From: an uncultured Christensenella sp.
Lineage (GTDB): Bacteria; Bacillota; Clostridia; Christensenellales; UBA1242
Direction of reading: 5' to 3'
DNA: 48,811 bases
Assembly (NCBI GenBank): GCA_949282135.1
Contig: CASDOR010000010.1
Span: 1-48,811, forward strand
The notes under the pieces are model-generated. The model ran no database searches and was not told where the DNA came from. It saw only the letters and a list, made by a program, of their open reading frames with translations. Both the position numbers and the translations under genes were made by a program. Shown here piece after piece: positions 16,278 through 26,067 of this stretch (positions within the stretch are counted from its first letter, which is position 1; each line of letters begins with the position of its first letter).

Positions 16278-16306
16278 TTATTATCATATTCTTATTTAAT
16301 TGTCAA
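16278..16306 (-). promoter_or_regulatory. Promoter of the rpmG-secE-nusG cluster
   Basis: Minus strand TTGACA (16306-16301), 17-base spacer, TAATAA (16283-16278). A perfect -35 with a fair -10, immediately upstream of the terminator hairpin, so the mRNA would begin within that hairpin sequence. Confidence 0.6.
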
Positions 16307-16340
16307 TATTTTTTTACTATGTTTTTAGTAAAATCATAGT

Positions 16341-17018
16341 TTATTGGTTTAATTCTGAATTTGCTAGCTGACCTGCAACTTTATTTGCCTTTTCCGCTTC
16401 AACTTCAGCAATAGTTTTTTTCTTCTTTTCCTCAAAATACCAATAAGTTGCAAAGTCTGTAATAACCTTACTAACATCTGCAAGCGAAGCGAAATTAGCA
16501 AGAGCTCCATTATCTCCCAAAGCTTGCGCCTTACTTATAAAAGGTTTAAGTTGTTGTTGTAGTAAAATCTTAGCATAGTCACTATAAGGAGATGGGTAAT
16601 TTCTTGCAACAATTACTTCTCTTGGATCGCTTACAGAATGATAACAATTCTTGTTTTTGTGATAATATTTCCAAGGCTCGTTTACTTCTTCCCCATTTCG
16701 TGGAATGTAATTTGTAAATGTCGCAGCATAAGAAACCTGTGCCTCAAGCCCTGCTGGAATGCTCGCCCCTTCTGTATCGTCAATCTTTATTATGTCTTTT
16801 CTCTTAGCAACATTTTTGTCGGTCACCCTATAAAAATTAAGAAGCATTGAAAACTTATCTTTATCATTAGGAGCCGAAGCATATGGTTCAAAGGCAGAAA
16901 AAGAAACTTGATAAACTAGTTCTGCATCCATGTTATTTACTATTTCATTATATTCTGCCATTTCCTTTGTTTTTTCTTTTATTGTAATTGCATTAGCATC
17001 ATTATAATAATAGCCCAT
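16341..17018 (-). CDS. Protein of unknown function
   Basis: 225 residues, not recognised. No signal or membrane helix. N-terminal third predicted mostly helical, middle with aromatic-rich segments (N-Y-I-P-R-N-G-E-E, K-Y-Y-H-K-N-K-N-C-Y-H), and an Ala/Lys-rich helical end (E-K-K-K-K-T-I-A-E-V-E-A-E-K-A-N-K). One Cys next to two His in the middle segment is suggestive but not a known motif. Ribosome site AGGTG before the ATG. It has its own promoter and terminator, so it is a single-gene transcript placed between the prfA operon and the ribosomal cluster. Confidence 0.8.
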   Translation of the reverse strand: MGYYYNDANAITIKEKTKEMAEYNEIVNNMDAELVYQVSFSAFEPYASAPNDKDKFSMLLNFYRVTDKNVAKRKDIIKIDDTEGASIPAGLEAQVSYAATFTNYIPRNGEEVNEPWKYYHKNKNCYHSVSDPREVIVARNYPSPYSDYAKILLQQQLKPFISKAQALGDNGALANFASLADVSKVITDFATYWYFEEKKKKTIAEVEAEKANKVAGQLANSELNQ

Positions 17019-17042
17019 ATCATCACCTCACATTGTACATTG

Positions 17043-17071
17043 ATTTTACCACAGGTCTTTCAATTTGTAAA
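17043..17071 (-). promoter_or_regulatory. Promoter of the unknown gene at 16341-17018
   Basis: Minus strand TTTACA (17071-17066), 17-base spacer, TAAAAT (17048-17043), 25 bases before the start codon. Confidence 0.6.
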
Positions 17072-17096
17072 TACCCAATTTTTATTTATACAATAA

Positions 17097-18911
17097 TTAC
17101 ATGCTTCTACCATCATCTCTAGTTTGCTCGTTATCGTCTTTTTTAGAATAATGTTGCAAGATTACATCTTCAGTCAAAGGCCTCTCTTTTGATATTCGAG
17201 TAAAAGTTTGCTCACTGCTTTCCCTTAGATATCCGTTATCAGCCATATTTAAATTTATTTTGAAATCCGGATTATTACTTACAACTTTAGCTTGTTGAGT
17301 TTCAGCCTGTAATTTATCTTCTCGTATAACACTACTAGCTTTCACACTAGAGATCCGAGAAGCTTGGTTAATATTTTGCTGTGATTGTCTTAAAACTTTA
17401 TTAATTTTTGCGTGCTCTTTTGCTGGGCTTACACTATCATTTTTCTTAATTTTATTAAGTTCAGCATAAGGTCTTCCTTCATTTTTCTTAACCGCTGGTT
17501 TTGGTTTTTCACCACCTGATTTTTTTGAAGCTCCTCCTGCACTTTTTGATGGTTTTGCCTTGGTCATCCAAGGTTTAGACTTCTGTGCTTTTTGAGAAGA
17601 AGAAGCTTTAACTGCTGCCCTCTTTTTGACTTGTGGTTTAGAAGGTTTTTTAGCTCCCCCACCAGATTTTTTAGCACCGCCTTTACTCGCTGATTTAGAG
17701 GCACTCGCCTTTTTCTGCGCTTTTGCTGGAGTCACTTTTTTTATAGGTTTATCTTGTTTTTTTGCTTGTTCTTTCTTCTCTACCAAAGCTTTAACTTTTT
17801 CTTCTTTTGTCTTTGTCTCGTCTTTTAGAATTTCTTTCTTTATTACTTCATCTAATATTTTATCTTTTTGTTTCTTTGCAGTTAATTGCTTCATTAAAGG
17901 CTTTTCAAGAGTTTTCCTTTCTTTTGTCTTACTCTTAGTTGCCTTTTTAGAAATTTTATCTTCAAACTGCAACTTTACCTCGTTTTGCTTTTCTTCATTC
18001 CTTTCAATATGTGCACGAGTTGCATTGTTTACTGCTTCTTTTACATATTTTTCATCAACCTCTTTTTGAGCTTCTCTAATATGTTTTTCTATGTTTTTAT
18101 TTCTTACATTAATTACTTCAAGGTAAATTTTCTTAGTATTTTCATCCTGTAAATCTTTTTCAGTAGTTACCATTTCAATAGCGGAAAGTAAAATTTCACT
18201 TGTTGCCCTATTATAAGTATCCTCATCTTGTGTGTCAAAAATCTCTTTTCTATCTTTTAGCCTTCGCATAAATTCATTGATAACACGTTTGCCGTACTCT
18301 CCACCCTGTTCAAGAATTTCAAACATCTGTTTGAAATATTCTTTTTCTTCTTCTTTAGTTCTTTCTTGCAATTTGCTTGAAAGAAATGATAAGTACATTT
18401 TTCTAAGTAGTATGTTTTCAAACCCAAAAAATTCTTCAAACTCCTTGCCATAGTCGTCTTCTGTTTCAAAAATGTTAAAAGTTCTAAATATAATTTTCTC
18501 AGGAATTTTTTCTTCTGCAAGAGAAATTGTGTCAACAACTTCTTCGTATACCTCAACATATTCACCTGCTTCTCTAGTTACAGTCTCAACAAGATATAAA
18601 ACTGCTTCAACTTTAGAAATCTTAAGTTTAAAGAAAAACTCGCCAAAAATAGGAAGTTTAGACTTTAAGTCATAAATCTTATCTCTATCTTCCTCTCTAG
18701 TATTATAAATTAGTTTTGGAATATTTATAAGTTCATCCCTTATTTCAGGTATCAAGATGTAGTTACCATATTTATCATAACTACCCAGCCTACCATTTTC
18801 GATAATGTCCCTATTTTGCTCGTCCTTACAACTTTTAATAGCATTTGGGTCAACAATATTCTCACCGTTTTCTCTTTTATAGGAAACCTCATCTTTATTT
18901 TTTTCTTCCAT
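17097..18911 (-). CDS. Large protein with a helical N-terminus and a disordered basic tail, function unknown
   Basis: 604 residues, not recognised. Residues 1-310 are acidic and almost wholly helical (for example K-V-E-A-V-L-Y-L-V-E-T-V-T-R-E-A-G and Q-M-F-E-I-L-E-Q). About 310-500 is a low-complexity Lys/Ala/Ser/Pro tract (K-K-A-S-A-S-K-S-A-S-K-G-G-A-K-K-S-G-G-G) like histone-H1 or Alba-type tails, which suggests nucleic acid or ribosome binding. The last 100 are polar with Q/N runs. No membrane helix, no catalytic motif. Starts 26 bases after prfA with ribosome site GGAAGGTG, so it is probably the last gene of the glpK-prmC-prfA transcript and may act with the translation machinery (inference from position). 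Confidence 0.8.
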   Translation of the reverse strand: MEEKNKDEVSYKRENGENIVDPNAIKSCKDEQNRDIIENGRLGSYDKYGNYILIPEIRDELINIPKLIYNTREEDRDKIYDLKSKLPIFGEFFFKLKISKVEAVLYLVETVTREAGEYVEVYEEVVDTISLAEEKIPEKIIFRTFNIFETEDDYGKEFEEFFGFENILLRKMYLSFLSSKLQERTKEEEKEYFKQMFEILEQGGEYGKRVINEFMRRLKDRKEIFDTQDEDTYNRATSEILLSAIEMVTTEKDLQDENTKKIYLEVINVRNKNIEKHIREAQKEVDEKYVKEAVNNATRAHIERNEEKQNEVKLQFEDKISKKATKSKTKERKTLEKPLMKQLTAKKQKDKILDEVIKKEILKDETKTKEEKVKALVEKKEQAKKQDKPIKKVTPAKAQKKASASKSASKGGAKKSGGGAKKPSKPQVKKRAAVKASSSQKAQKSKPWMTKAKPSKSAGGASKKSGGEKPKPAVKKNEGRPYAELNKIKKNDSVSPAKEHAKINKVLRQSQQNINQASRISSVKASSVIREDKLQAETQQAKVVSNNPDFKINLNMADNGYLRESSEQTFTRISKERPLTEDVILQHYSKKDDNEQTRDDGRSM

Positions 18912-18937
18912 CTTTCACCTTCCTTTTATGTTTGGTA

Positions 18938-20002
18938 TTACAAATTTTCAAGTTTTCTTTTTTGGTCCTCAATTTGAAGTTGTGTAAGTAACTCGTCAAT
19001 TTCTCCATTCATAAACTCTGTAAGATTGTACGAAGTATAATTAATCCTATGGTCAGTTATTCTTCCCTGTGGATAGTTGTATGTCCTTATTCTTTCGCTC
19101 CTATCTCCAGTACCCACTTGTGATTTTCTCGTATCTGCGTATTCTTTATTTTTTTGCCCTTGATAATAGTCGTATAATTTTGACTTTAAAATCATCATTG
19201 CTTTTTCTCTGTTCTTAAGCTGGCTCCTTTCGTCTTGACAACTAACCACAATATTTGTTGGTAAGTGCGTAATTCTTATTGCTGAATCTGTCTTATTAAC
19301 ATGCTGACCTCCAGCACCGCTACTTCTATATGTGTCAATTCTTAGGTCTTTATCATCAATCGTAAACTCTACTTCTTCAAGCTCTGGTAAAACAGCGACT
19401 GTAACTGTTGACGTATGAACTCTGCCTTGACTCTCTGTCTCTGGCACTCTTTGTACTCTATGAACTCCACTTTCATATTTTAGTTTACTATATGCCCCAT
19501 GTCCAGAAATTTGAATTGTAATTTCTTTAATACCCCCAAGTTCAATTTCATTTTGATTTAAAATTTCGGTTTTAAACCTATGCTTTTCAGCATACATCAT
19601 ATACATTCGAGTTAAATCCCCAGCAAAAAGAGCCGCCTCGTCACCTCCAGCTCCCGCACGTAACTCCATAATAACGTTTTTATCATCATTTTCGTCTTTT
19701 GGTAAAAGTAAAATTTTTAATTCCTCGTTTAGTTTTTCTTCCTTTACTTTCCCATTTTCTATTTCTTCGTTTAAAAGGGATATAAGCTCCTCATCTTTTT
19801 CTTGTTTTAAAAGTTCTCTATTCTCTTTTAATTCTTTCTCACATTTTTTTAACTCTTCATATTTCTCTACGATAGGAGTAAGGCTACTATGCTCTTTGAC
19901 TAGTTTTTGCCACGTCTTATTATCAGCAATAATATCCTTATCAACAATTTTTGCAGTCAACTCCTCATACTTTTTTACAATACTATCTAGTTTATCAATC
20001 AT
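18938..20002 (-). CDS. prfA: Peptide chain release factor 1
   Basis: 354 residues, canonical. Releases peptides at UAA and UAG. The G-G-Q catalytic motif lies in [18 protein letters not shown], and the anticodon-like segment and [20 protein letters not shown] block are complete. Overlaps prmC, whose product methylates the Gln of GGQ, by 8 bases, the classical pairing. Confidence 0.97.
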   Translation of the reverse strand: MIDKLDSIVKKYEELTAKIVDKDIIADNKTWQKLVKEHSSLTPIVEKYEELKKCEKELKENRELLKQEKDEELISLLNEEIENGKVKEEKLNEELKILLLPKDENDDKNVIMELRAGAGGDEAALFAGDLTRMYMMYAEKHRFKTEILNQNEIELGGIKEITIQISGHGAYSKLKYESGVHRVQRVPETESQGRVHTSTVTVAVLPELEEVEFTIDDKDLRIDTYRSSGAGGQHVNKTDSAIRITHLPTNIVVSCQDERSQLKNREKAMMILKSKLYDYYQGQKNKEYADTRKSQVGTGDRSERIRTYNYPQGRITDHRINYTSYNLTEFMNGEIDELLTQLQIEDQKRKLENL

Positions 20003-20861
20003 TACTTAACCTCTCGCTAAAACTTCCAACAATAACTCTGTTTTTTCTAGAAAAATCCTTAAAGCACTCCACGTTAAAGCCATTTTCTCTAAATAATTTT
20101 TCAACCTTATCTTTTTGTTTAAAACCAATCTCTACAAAAATTTTGCCATCACTTTTAAGGTATTTTTTAGACTCTCTTGCTAAAATTTTATAATAATCTA
20201 AGCCCTCTTTACCCCCAACAAGTGAAATCTTTGGGTCAAAATTCTTAACACCTACCGGCAAATTTTTATATTCTTGTTCAGTAATATAAGGTGGATTACA
20301 AGTTATTATATCAAATTTTTGTGAGCTTTTCAACCTTTCAAACATGTTAGATTTCAAAATTTTAACGTTTCCACTTATATTAAGCAATTTTTTATTTTCT
20401 TTTGCAACTCTAAGAGCTTTATTATCAATGTCTAAAAGCACAAGTTTATCTATTTTGTCATTACAAACCTTTTTTATACTTAAACCTATACATCCACTCC
20501 CTGTACAAAGGTCTAATAAATCTATTTTGCTTTTTCTTCCCTTTATTTCATTAATTACCTTTTCAACTAAAATTTCAGTTTCCACTCTTGGTGCAAGTAC
20601 TGAATTGTTTACCTTAAAATCAAAGCCATAAAAATTTTGCTTTTTAAAAATTTTGTTTAAAGGTTCTCCCTTCATCCGCCTAAAAAGCTTTCTATTTATT
20701 TTTTGTTTTTCTTGGCAGCTAATAGTATCTTTTAAAAATATGTTTTCTCTAGTCTGATTTAAAGAATACATTACAAGCAAAATTTCCTCGTTTTTAGAAT
20801 AATCCTCAAGTTCTCTTAACTTTAACTTAATGCTGTTTAGATATGACATAAACTCTCCCAT
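19995..20861 (-). CDS. prmC: Release factor glutamine methyltransferase
   Basis: 288 residues. SAM-dependent N5-glutamine methylation of the GGQ motif in release factors. Motif [11 protein letters not shown] and the catalytic N-P-P-Y (I-T-C-N-P-P-Y-I) are intact, together with E-x-G in V-E-I-G-F-K-Q. Two starts are possible: the ATG at 20861 with GGAG six bases before it, or the ATG at 20849 with GGGAG five bases before it; the first is given. Directly abuts the hydrolase gene upstream and overlaps prfA downstream. Confidence 0.95.
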   Translation of the reverse strand: MGEFMSYLNSIKLKLRELEDYSKNEEILLVMYSLNQTRENIFLKDTISCQEKQKINRKLFRRMKGEPLNKIFKKQNFYGFDFKVNNSVLAPRVETEILVEKVINEIKGRKSKIDLLDLCTGSGCIGLSIKKVCNDKIDKLVLLDIDNKALRVAKENKKLLNISGNVKILKSNMFERLKSSQKFDIITCNPPYITEQEYKNLPVGVKNFDPKISLVGGKEGLDYYKILARESKKYLKSDGKIFVEIGFKQKDKVEKLFRENGFNVECFKDFSRKNRVIVGSFSERLSND

Positions 20862-21752
20862 TTACTTCTCCAAGAATTCCAAAATATCTTGATAAACAAC
20901 TTCTTTTATAGGTTCATTTAAAATTTCATGTCTTGCATTTTCATAAAGTTTAAATTCTACATTAGCACCTAATTTTTTATAAAAATTATACAACTTTGTC
21001 ACACTTTTACCCATACCACCAACAGGGTCATCCTTACCGGAAATCACAAACAGTGGCTTATCTTTTGGTATTTTTTTAACATTTTCTTTTTTGTAAATTC
21101 TTCCAAAAGCACTAAAGAAATCTACATAAAATTTGGCACTAAAAGGTTTTCCACATAGCCTATCTTCAAAATATTTTTTTACTTCATTTTGATCCGTATT
21201 TAACCAACTTCCGGTTTTTACTTTCTTGTTGTAACCACCAAAATTTATCTTTTCAATAAGCTTTGCAGGTGCATCCTTGCCTTTATTTTTTTGTGTCAAT
21301 TTTGCAATCATTTTACCAAGTTTTACATCTACTCGGTTTTTCATTAGTGCACTACCACAAATAATAGCTTTATCAAACAAATCACAACTTTCAATGTAGC
21401 TTTGCGTTAAAAAAGAACCATAACTATGCCCAAATATAATTAGTGGCAACTTGTACTCCTCTTTTAGCATCTTTGAAATAAAAATTTCATCTTTTAACGT
21501 GTCTACAAATAAATCCTCACCATTATATTTACCTAGACCTTCCTCACCAGAAGTCTTTCCGTGTGCGCGGTGGTCATCAGCAAAAACCACATAACCATTT
21601 TCGTTCAAAAACCTTGCAAAGTCATTGTAACGCTTTGCATGTTCTGCCATACCATGAATAATTTGAACAACACCCTTTGCTTCTTTTACATCATCCCATT
21701 TATAAAAATAAATTTGTGTTTTATCAAAACTTTCAAAAAAACCTTCTTTCAT
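20862..21752 (-). CDS. Alpha/beta hydrolase, monoacylglycerol lipase/lysophospholipase-like
   Basis: 296 residues, the size of Hydrolase_4 family lipases. Nucleophile elbow G-H-S-Y-G-S-F, oxyanion segment I-I-H-G-M-A-E-H, D-H-R-A-H-G-K-T, the acid in S-G-K-D-D-P-V-G and the histidine in N-A-R-H-E-I-L-N. Cytoplasmic, no signal. It should release free glycerol or glycerophosphodiesters and fatty acid from monoacyl lipids. It lies 12 bases after glpK, which uses glycerol, so the pair may salvage glycerol from lipids. Confidence 0.88.
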   Translation of the reverse strand: MKEGFFESFDKTQIYFYKWDDVKEAKGVVQIIHGMAEHAKRYNDFARFLNENGYVVFADDHRAHGKTSGEEGLGKYNGEDLFVDTLKDEIFISKMLKEEYKLPLIIFGHSYGSFLTQSYIESCDLFDKAIICGSALMKNRVDVKLGKMIAKLTQKNKGKDAPAKLIEKINFGGYNKKVKTGSWLNTDQNEVKKYFEDRLCGKPFSAKFYVDFFSAFGRIYKKENVKKIPKDKPLFVISGKDDPVGGMGKSVTKLYNFYKKLGANVEFKLYENARHEILNEPIKEVVYQDILEFLEK

Positions 21753-21764
21753 TTTACTCTTTCC

Positions 21765-23234
21765 TTATTTTTTTAAACTCTTTTTTACCGCACGCTTCCA
21801 TCCACGAAGAAGTGGCTTTATCTCAATTAAACTAAGTCCAGGAATATATCTCTTTCTTTCTACAAGAAGTTTTCTAATTTCATCTAAATTTTTATATACC
21901 CCAGTCGCTAGCCCCGTCATAAAAACCGCACCTAAGCAAGTGCTTTCATGATTAAATTCTTTTAAAGTAACTCTTAAAATATTTGCTTGAAATTGCATCA
22001 AGAACTCATTTTTACTTGCACCGCCATCAATATGAAGTTCTTTTATTTTAAGTTTACCTTCTCTTGAGGCATTTTTAAGTACGTCATAAACAGAATAAGC
22101 CATACTTTCAAGTACTGCTCTTGCAATATGTCTTTTATCAGTGCCACGTGTCATCCCGCAAATAAGTCCTCTTGCATCCATATCCCAATATGGAGTACCA
22201 AGACCTGTGAACGCAGGAACTAAATATACGCCCTCATTATTTTTTAAATCGGTTGCAAGTTCTGTTAATTCCTCAGGATTTTTTGCAATTCCTAAATTAT
22301 TAATAGCCCAGTCTACTACACTACCTGCATTAAAGACGCTTCCCTCTAATGCATAGTGAACTTTATTTTTTAGTTTATATGCTATTGTAGTCAAAAGTCC
22401 TTTTCTACTTTTTATTCTATCTTTACCAGTGTTGACGAGCATAAAGCATCCAGTCCCATATGTGTTTTTTGCCATGCCCTTATCAAAACACCCTTGACCA
22501 AAAAGCGAACTCTGCTGATCCCCAATAAGTCCAGCAATTTTAATTTCTTCTCCAAGCAAGTTAGTAGTCCCTACTATTTCATCATTTGAAACTACCCTAG
22601 GAAGTGCCTTTGGCGGAATACTAAATAACTTCAATAAATCTTCATCCCATTCACAAGTTTGAATATTAAAAATCATTGTCCTTGACGCATTAGTAATGTC
22701 TGTAACAAAACTCTTACCATTTGTAAGTTTATAAACTAAAAAACTTTCAATAGTACCAAAACATAATCTATTATCAACTAGTGCTTTCCTAACCTCTTTG
22801 ACATTATCAATAAACCACTTCATTTTAGTTGCGGAAAAATACGCATCAGGAATAAGTCCAGTTTTATTTTGTATAGTAAGACTTTTTGGACTTTTTTTCA
22901 ATTTCTCACAATATCTAGACGTTCTCCTGCATTGCCAAACTATTGCATTATACAGCGGCTTTGTTGTTTTTTTATCCCATGCAACAGTAGTCTCTCTTTG
23001 ATTTGTTATTCCAATACCTATAATTTCTTTTGCATCCACGTCATTTGTTACACGAAATAAGCACTGCTTTACTTTTTCCCAAATTTCTTCAGCATCGTGC
23101 TCAACCCAAGCAGGTTTTGGGAAATACTGCCTAAAAGGTTCTTTTTCAATTCTAACTATTTGTTCTTTTTCCTTATCATATAAAAGTGCTCTAGCAGATG
23201 TTGTCCCTGCATCAATTGTCAAAATATATTTCAT
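21765..23234 (-). CDS. glpK: Glycerol kinase
   Basis: 489 residues, full length. FGGY family: I-D-A-G-T-T-S-A-R-A at the ATP site, I-T-N-Q-R-E-T (substrate Arg/Glu), W-Q-C-R-R-T, G-D-Q-Q-S-S-L-F-G-Q and the second signature G-T-G-C-F-M-L-V-N-T-G plus H-I-D-G-G-A-S-K-N-E-F. Makes sn-glycerol-3-phosphate from glycerol and ATP. Divergent from the glycerol-3-phosphate dehydrogenase operon. No glycerol facilitator gene is in the window. Confidence 0.95.
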   Translation of the reverse strand: MKYILTIDAGTTSARALLYDKEKEQIVRIEKEPFRQYFPKPAWVEHDAEEIWEKVKQCLFRVTNDVDAKEIIGIGITNQRETTVAWDKKTTKPLYNAIVWQCRRTSRYCEKLKKSPKSLTIQNKTGLIPDAYFSATKMKWFIDNVKEVRKALVDNRLCFGTIESFLVYKLTNGKSFVTDITNASRTMIFNIQTCEWDEDLLKLFSIPPKALPRVVSNDEIVGTTNLLGEEIKIAGLIGDQQSSLFGQGCFDKGMAKNTYGTGCFMLVNTGKDRIKSRKGLLTTIAYKLKNKVHYALEGSVFNAGSVVDWAINNLGIAKNPEELTELATDLKNNEGVYLVPAFTGLGTPYWDMDARGLICGMTRGTDKRHIARAVLESMAYSVYDVLKNASREGKLKIKELHIDGGASKNEFLMQFQANILRVTLKEFNHESTCLGAVFMTGLATGVYKNLDEIRKLLVERKRYIPGLSLIEIKPLLRGWKRAVKKSLKK

Positions 23235-23268
23235 AAGACTAAAACCTCTCTATGCTTTTACTTTTGTA

Positions 23269-23296
23269 AGTTTACCATGCTTTTTATTTTTATCAA
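23269..23296 (-). promoter_or_regulatory. Probable promoter of glpK
   Basis: Minus strand TTGATA (23296-23291), 16-base spacer, TAAACT (23274-23269), about 35 bases before the start codon. Back to back with the dehydrogenase promoter. Confidence 0.5.
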
Positions 23297-23311
23297 AATA
23301 CTTTTAATTAT

Positions 23312-23340
23312 TTGACATTTATTTTTTATAGAATTATCTT
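23312..23340 (+). promoter_or_regulatory. Promoter of the glycerol-3-phosphate dehydrogenase operon
   Basis: TTGACA (23312-23317), 17-base spacer, TATCTT (23335-23340), about 55 bases before the start codon. Confidence 0.65.
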
Positions 23341-23395
23341 ATTTTTATAAAGATATTTGTATAAGACCTACAAAAACAAAAAAGGAAACATTTAT

Positions 23396-24838
23396 ATGCA
23401 AGAATATACTGTCGCAATTTTTGGTGCAGGCATTGTCGGAGCTTTTATTTTTAACACCCTTACACTTAAAGGTGTAAAATGTGTCCTTATTGAGAAAGGC
23501 GAGGACGTCTCTCTAGGCTCAAGTAAAGCAAATAGTGGAATAATCCATGCTGGTTACGACTGTGAAAGAGACACACTCAAAGCTAAATTTAACGTACGCG
23601 GCAATGCAATGTATCCTGAGATTGCAAAAAGACTAGGAGAAAGAATAGGTTCTACAGGCTCATTAGTAGTAGGCGACAAAGATAGTTTACCTACCCTTCA
23701 AGAACTACTAAACCGAGGAATATATAATGGAGTCAAGAATCTCCAAATTTTAAACAGAGAAGAATTAACAAAACTAGAAAAAAATTTAAACCAAAACATA
23801 CAATATGGCCTATATGCAAAAGACGCAAAAATAATATCTCCTTATCACTTTACAATTGCTTTGGTTGAAGAAAGCGTGCTAAATAAAGGAGAACTAAAAC
23901 TTAACTACCAAACAACAAGTATTCTAAAAAACAACGACAAGTATATCATTTCAAATGGCTCTGATACTTTTAAAACAACATATATTATAAACGCATGTGC
24001 TGAAGGCATTAATGAAATCGGAAAACTTTTAAATGAAGATGAAATACCTTTAACATTTACAAAAGGTGAATATATCTTGCTTGACAAAGATGAATTAGGA
24101 CTTGTATCGCGTCCGGTTTTTCCATTGCCTACAAGTAAAGGAAAAGGGATTTTAGCATCAATTACAGTTAGCGGCAATACATTTTTTGGTCCAACTGCAA
24201 TAGACGTTGACCATTATGACACGTCTGTTTCTTATAGCAGTCTAAATCTTATAAAAACTAACATTTCAAAAATGATTGACAACGTAAACTTCAAAAAAAC
24301 AATAAGGCTTTATGCTGGAGTAAGAGTCAAACATGGTAAAGACTTTCTTATAAAATTTGATAACAAAAACGAAAACTATATAGTTCTTGCTGGCATTTCT
24401 TCCCCAGGTCTTTCCTGTGCCCCAGCAATAGCAGAGTATGTTCTAGAATATTTAATTAAAAACGGACTAGAGACAAAAGAAATTAACTTTAAAAAACGAA
24501 AACCTTATACAAATGTTTTAGCATTAAGTGATGAAGAATTATCTAAACTAATTGAAAAAGACAAAAACTATGGAGAAATTGTTTGTAACTGCGAAAAGAT
24601 CACAATGGGCGAGATTTTGGAAGTGCTTAGAAACACTCCATATAAACTTACAACAGACGGAATAAAGAGGAGACTGCGTGTTACTATGGGGAGATGTCAA
24701 GGGTCTTTCTGCTATCCAAAGCTAGTAAAAATAATGTCAGAATTTTATAACGAGCCAGAAGAAAAAATATTTTTTAAAGACCATACAAGTTTAGTAATAA
24801 GTGACATAAAGGAAGGTGGAATTTATGATACAAAATAA
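23396..24838 (+). CDS. FAD-dependent glycerol-3-phosphate dehydrogenase (GlpA/GlpO-like) with BFD domain
   Basis: 480 residues. DAO-type FAD domain: G-A-G-I-V-G at 9-14, I-E-K-G-E-D, S-G-I-I-H-A-G-Y-D and the C-terminal G-I-S-S-P-G-L-S-C-A-P-A. The last 80 residues are a bacterioferritin-associated ferredoxin-like domain with C-N-C and C-x4-C (G-R-C-Q-G-S-F-C), binding [2Fe-2S]. Oxidises glycerol-3-phosphate to dihydroxyacetone phosphate. ATG at 23396 is chosen because AAAGGAAAC precedes it; a further in-frame ATG upstream has no ribosome site. Overlaps the next gene by 14 bases. Confidence 0.88.
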   Translation: MQEYTVAIFGAGIVGAFIFNTLTLKGVKCVLIEKGEDVSLGSSKANSGIIHAGYDCERDTLKAKFNVRGNAMYPEIAKRLGERIGSTGSLVVGDKDSLPTLQELLNRGIYNGVKNLQILNREELTKLEKNLNQNIQYGLYAKDAKIISPYHFTIALVEESVLNKGELKLNYQTTSILKNNDKYIISNGSDTFKTTYIINACAEGINEIGKLLNEDEIPLTFTKGEYILLDKDELGLVSRPVFPLPTSKGKGILASITVSGNTFFGPTAIDVDHYDTSVSYSSLNLIKTNISKMIDNVNFKKTIRLYAGVRVKHGKDFLIKFDNKNENYIVLAGISSPGLSCAPAIAEYVLEYLIKNGLETKEINFKKRKPYTNVLALSDEELSKLIEKDKNYGEIVCNCEKITMGEILEVLRNTPYKLTTDGIKRRLRVTMGRCQGSFCYPKLVKIMSEFYNEPEEKIFFKDHTSLVISDIKEGGIYDTK

Positions 24839-26066
24839 GTCTTATGACATAGCAGTAATTGGTGGCGGAAGTGCAGGACTTGCAAGTGCTTTAAAAGTTA
24901 GGAGTGCAGGATTAAGTGTAGTCATAATTGAGCGAGACTCTAAACTTGGTGGAATTCTTAACCAATGTATTCATAATGGTTTTGGACTAAATTATTTCAA
25001 AGAAGAACTCACTGGCCCAGAGTATGCTAAACGTTTCATTGATAAGGTTAAAAACGAAGATATAGAAGTATTACTAAATACAACTGTACTTAGTATTTCT
25101 GACAACTTTAAAATAAAGTGTATGTCAAATCAAGGACTTATAAACATAAATGCAAAATCCGTTATACTAGCAACCGGTTGCAGAGAAAGACCTGCTGGTG
25201 CAATTAATTTGTGCGGAGATAGACCCTCTGGAATTATAAGTGCTGGAAGTGCACAAAGAATAGTCAACTTACAAGGAAAAATGATTGGCAAAAACATAAT
25301 AGTAGTTGGAAGTGGTGACATAGGACTAATCATGGCAAGAAGACTACGGTTTGAAGGTGCAAATGTACTTGGAGTATATGAAGTTCTTCCCTATCCTTCT
25401 GGGTTGAAACGCAATATAGTACAATGTCTTGAGGACTACAATATACCACTTTATCTATCAAAGACGGTAGTTGAAGTCGTTGGGAAAAACCGTGTGGAAG
25501 GTGTTTATGTCGCACCTGTTAAAAAAGATTTTTCTTTTGACCTAGAGAAAAAAGAATTTATTAAGTGCGACACAATAATACTTAGCATTGGTCTTGTACC
25601 CTCAAACGAACTTGCTCTTGATTTTGGAATTACACAAAATAAAATAACCGGCGGATGCGAAGTAGACGAATATTTGCAAAGTAGCATCCCTGGAATATTT
25701 AGTTGTGGAAATAGTCTTCACGTTCATGATATTGTTGATAATGTTTCACGTGAAGCTGAACGTGCTGGAGAAAATAGTGCAAAATTTGTAAAAGAATTGT
25801 TAAACCTCAAAACAAAGCACAAAATAACTTTTGGTAAAGGCTTAAAATATATAAATCCGAGTTTTTTCTACGAAGAAGATGGAATACTTACCCTTAATTT
25901 TAGGTCATCAAATATTTTTAAAAATGCAGATATCGTAGTAAAGACCCAAGACAAAGAAATAAGGAGAATATCTAAAAAAGTTATTTTGCCAGCAGAAATG
26001 GAAAATGTAATCCTTTCAAAAAAAGATTTAACAAATGACATTTTAGTTTACATTGAGGAGAAGTAA
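24825..26066 (+). CDS. FAD/NAD(P) oxidoreductase partner of the glycerol-3-phosphate dehydrogenase
   Basis: 413 residues. Pyridine nucleotide-disulfide reductase fold with two dinucleotide sites: I-G-G-G-S-A-G-L-A (near 12) and V-G-S-G-D-I-G-L-I (near 170), and the C-terminal G-I-F-S-C-G-N-S-L-H-V-H-D-I. It takes the place that GlpB has in the enterobacterial anaerobic enzyme and probably passes electrons on. ATG at 24825 follows GGAAGGTGG; an upstream GTG lies inside that ribosome site. Middle gene of a three-gene set typical of anaerobic Firmicutes. Confidence 0.88.
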   Translation: MIQNKSYDIAVIGGGSAGLASALKVRSAGLSVVIIERDSKLGGILNQCIHNGFGLNYFKEELTGPEYAKRFIDKVKNEDIEVLLNTTVLSISDNFKIKCMSNQGLININAKSVILATGCRERPAGAINLCGDRPSGIISAGSAQRIVNLQGKMIGKNIIVVGSGDIGLIMARRLRFEGANVLGVYEVLPYPSGLKRNIVQCLEDYNIPLYLSKTVVEVVGKNRVEGVYVAPVKKDFSFDLEKKEFIKCDTIILSIGLVPSNELALDFGITQNKITGGCEVDEYLQSSIPGIFSCGNSLHVHDIVDNVSREAERAGENSAKFVKELLNLKTKHKITFGKGLKYINPSFFYEEDGILTLNFRSSNIFKNADIVVKTQDKEIRRISKKVILPAEMENVILSKKDLTNDILVYIEEK

Positions 26067-26067
26067 A

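Noticed and set aside
17626..18069. Open frame on the plus strand rich in Phe/Ser/Leu
   Set aside because: Mirror of the Lys/Ala/Glu-rich tract of the 604-residue gene; no ribosome site or promoter.
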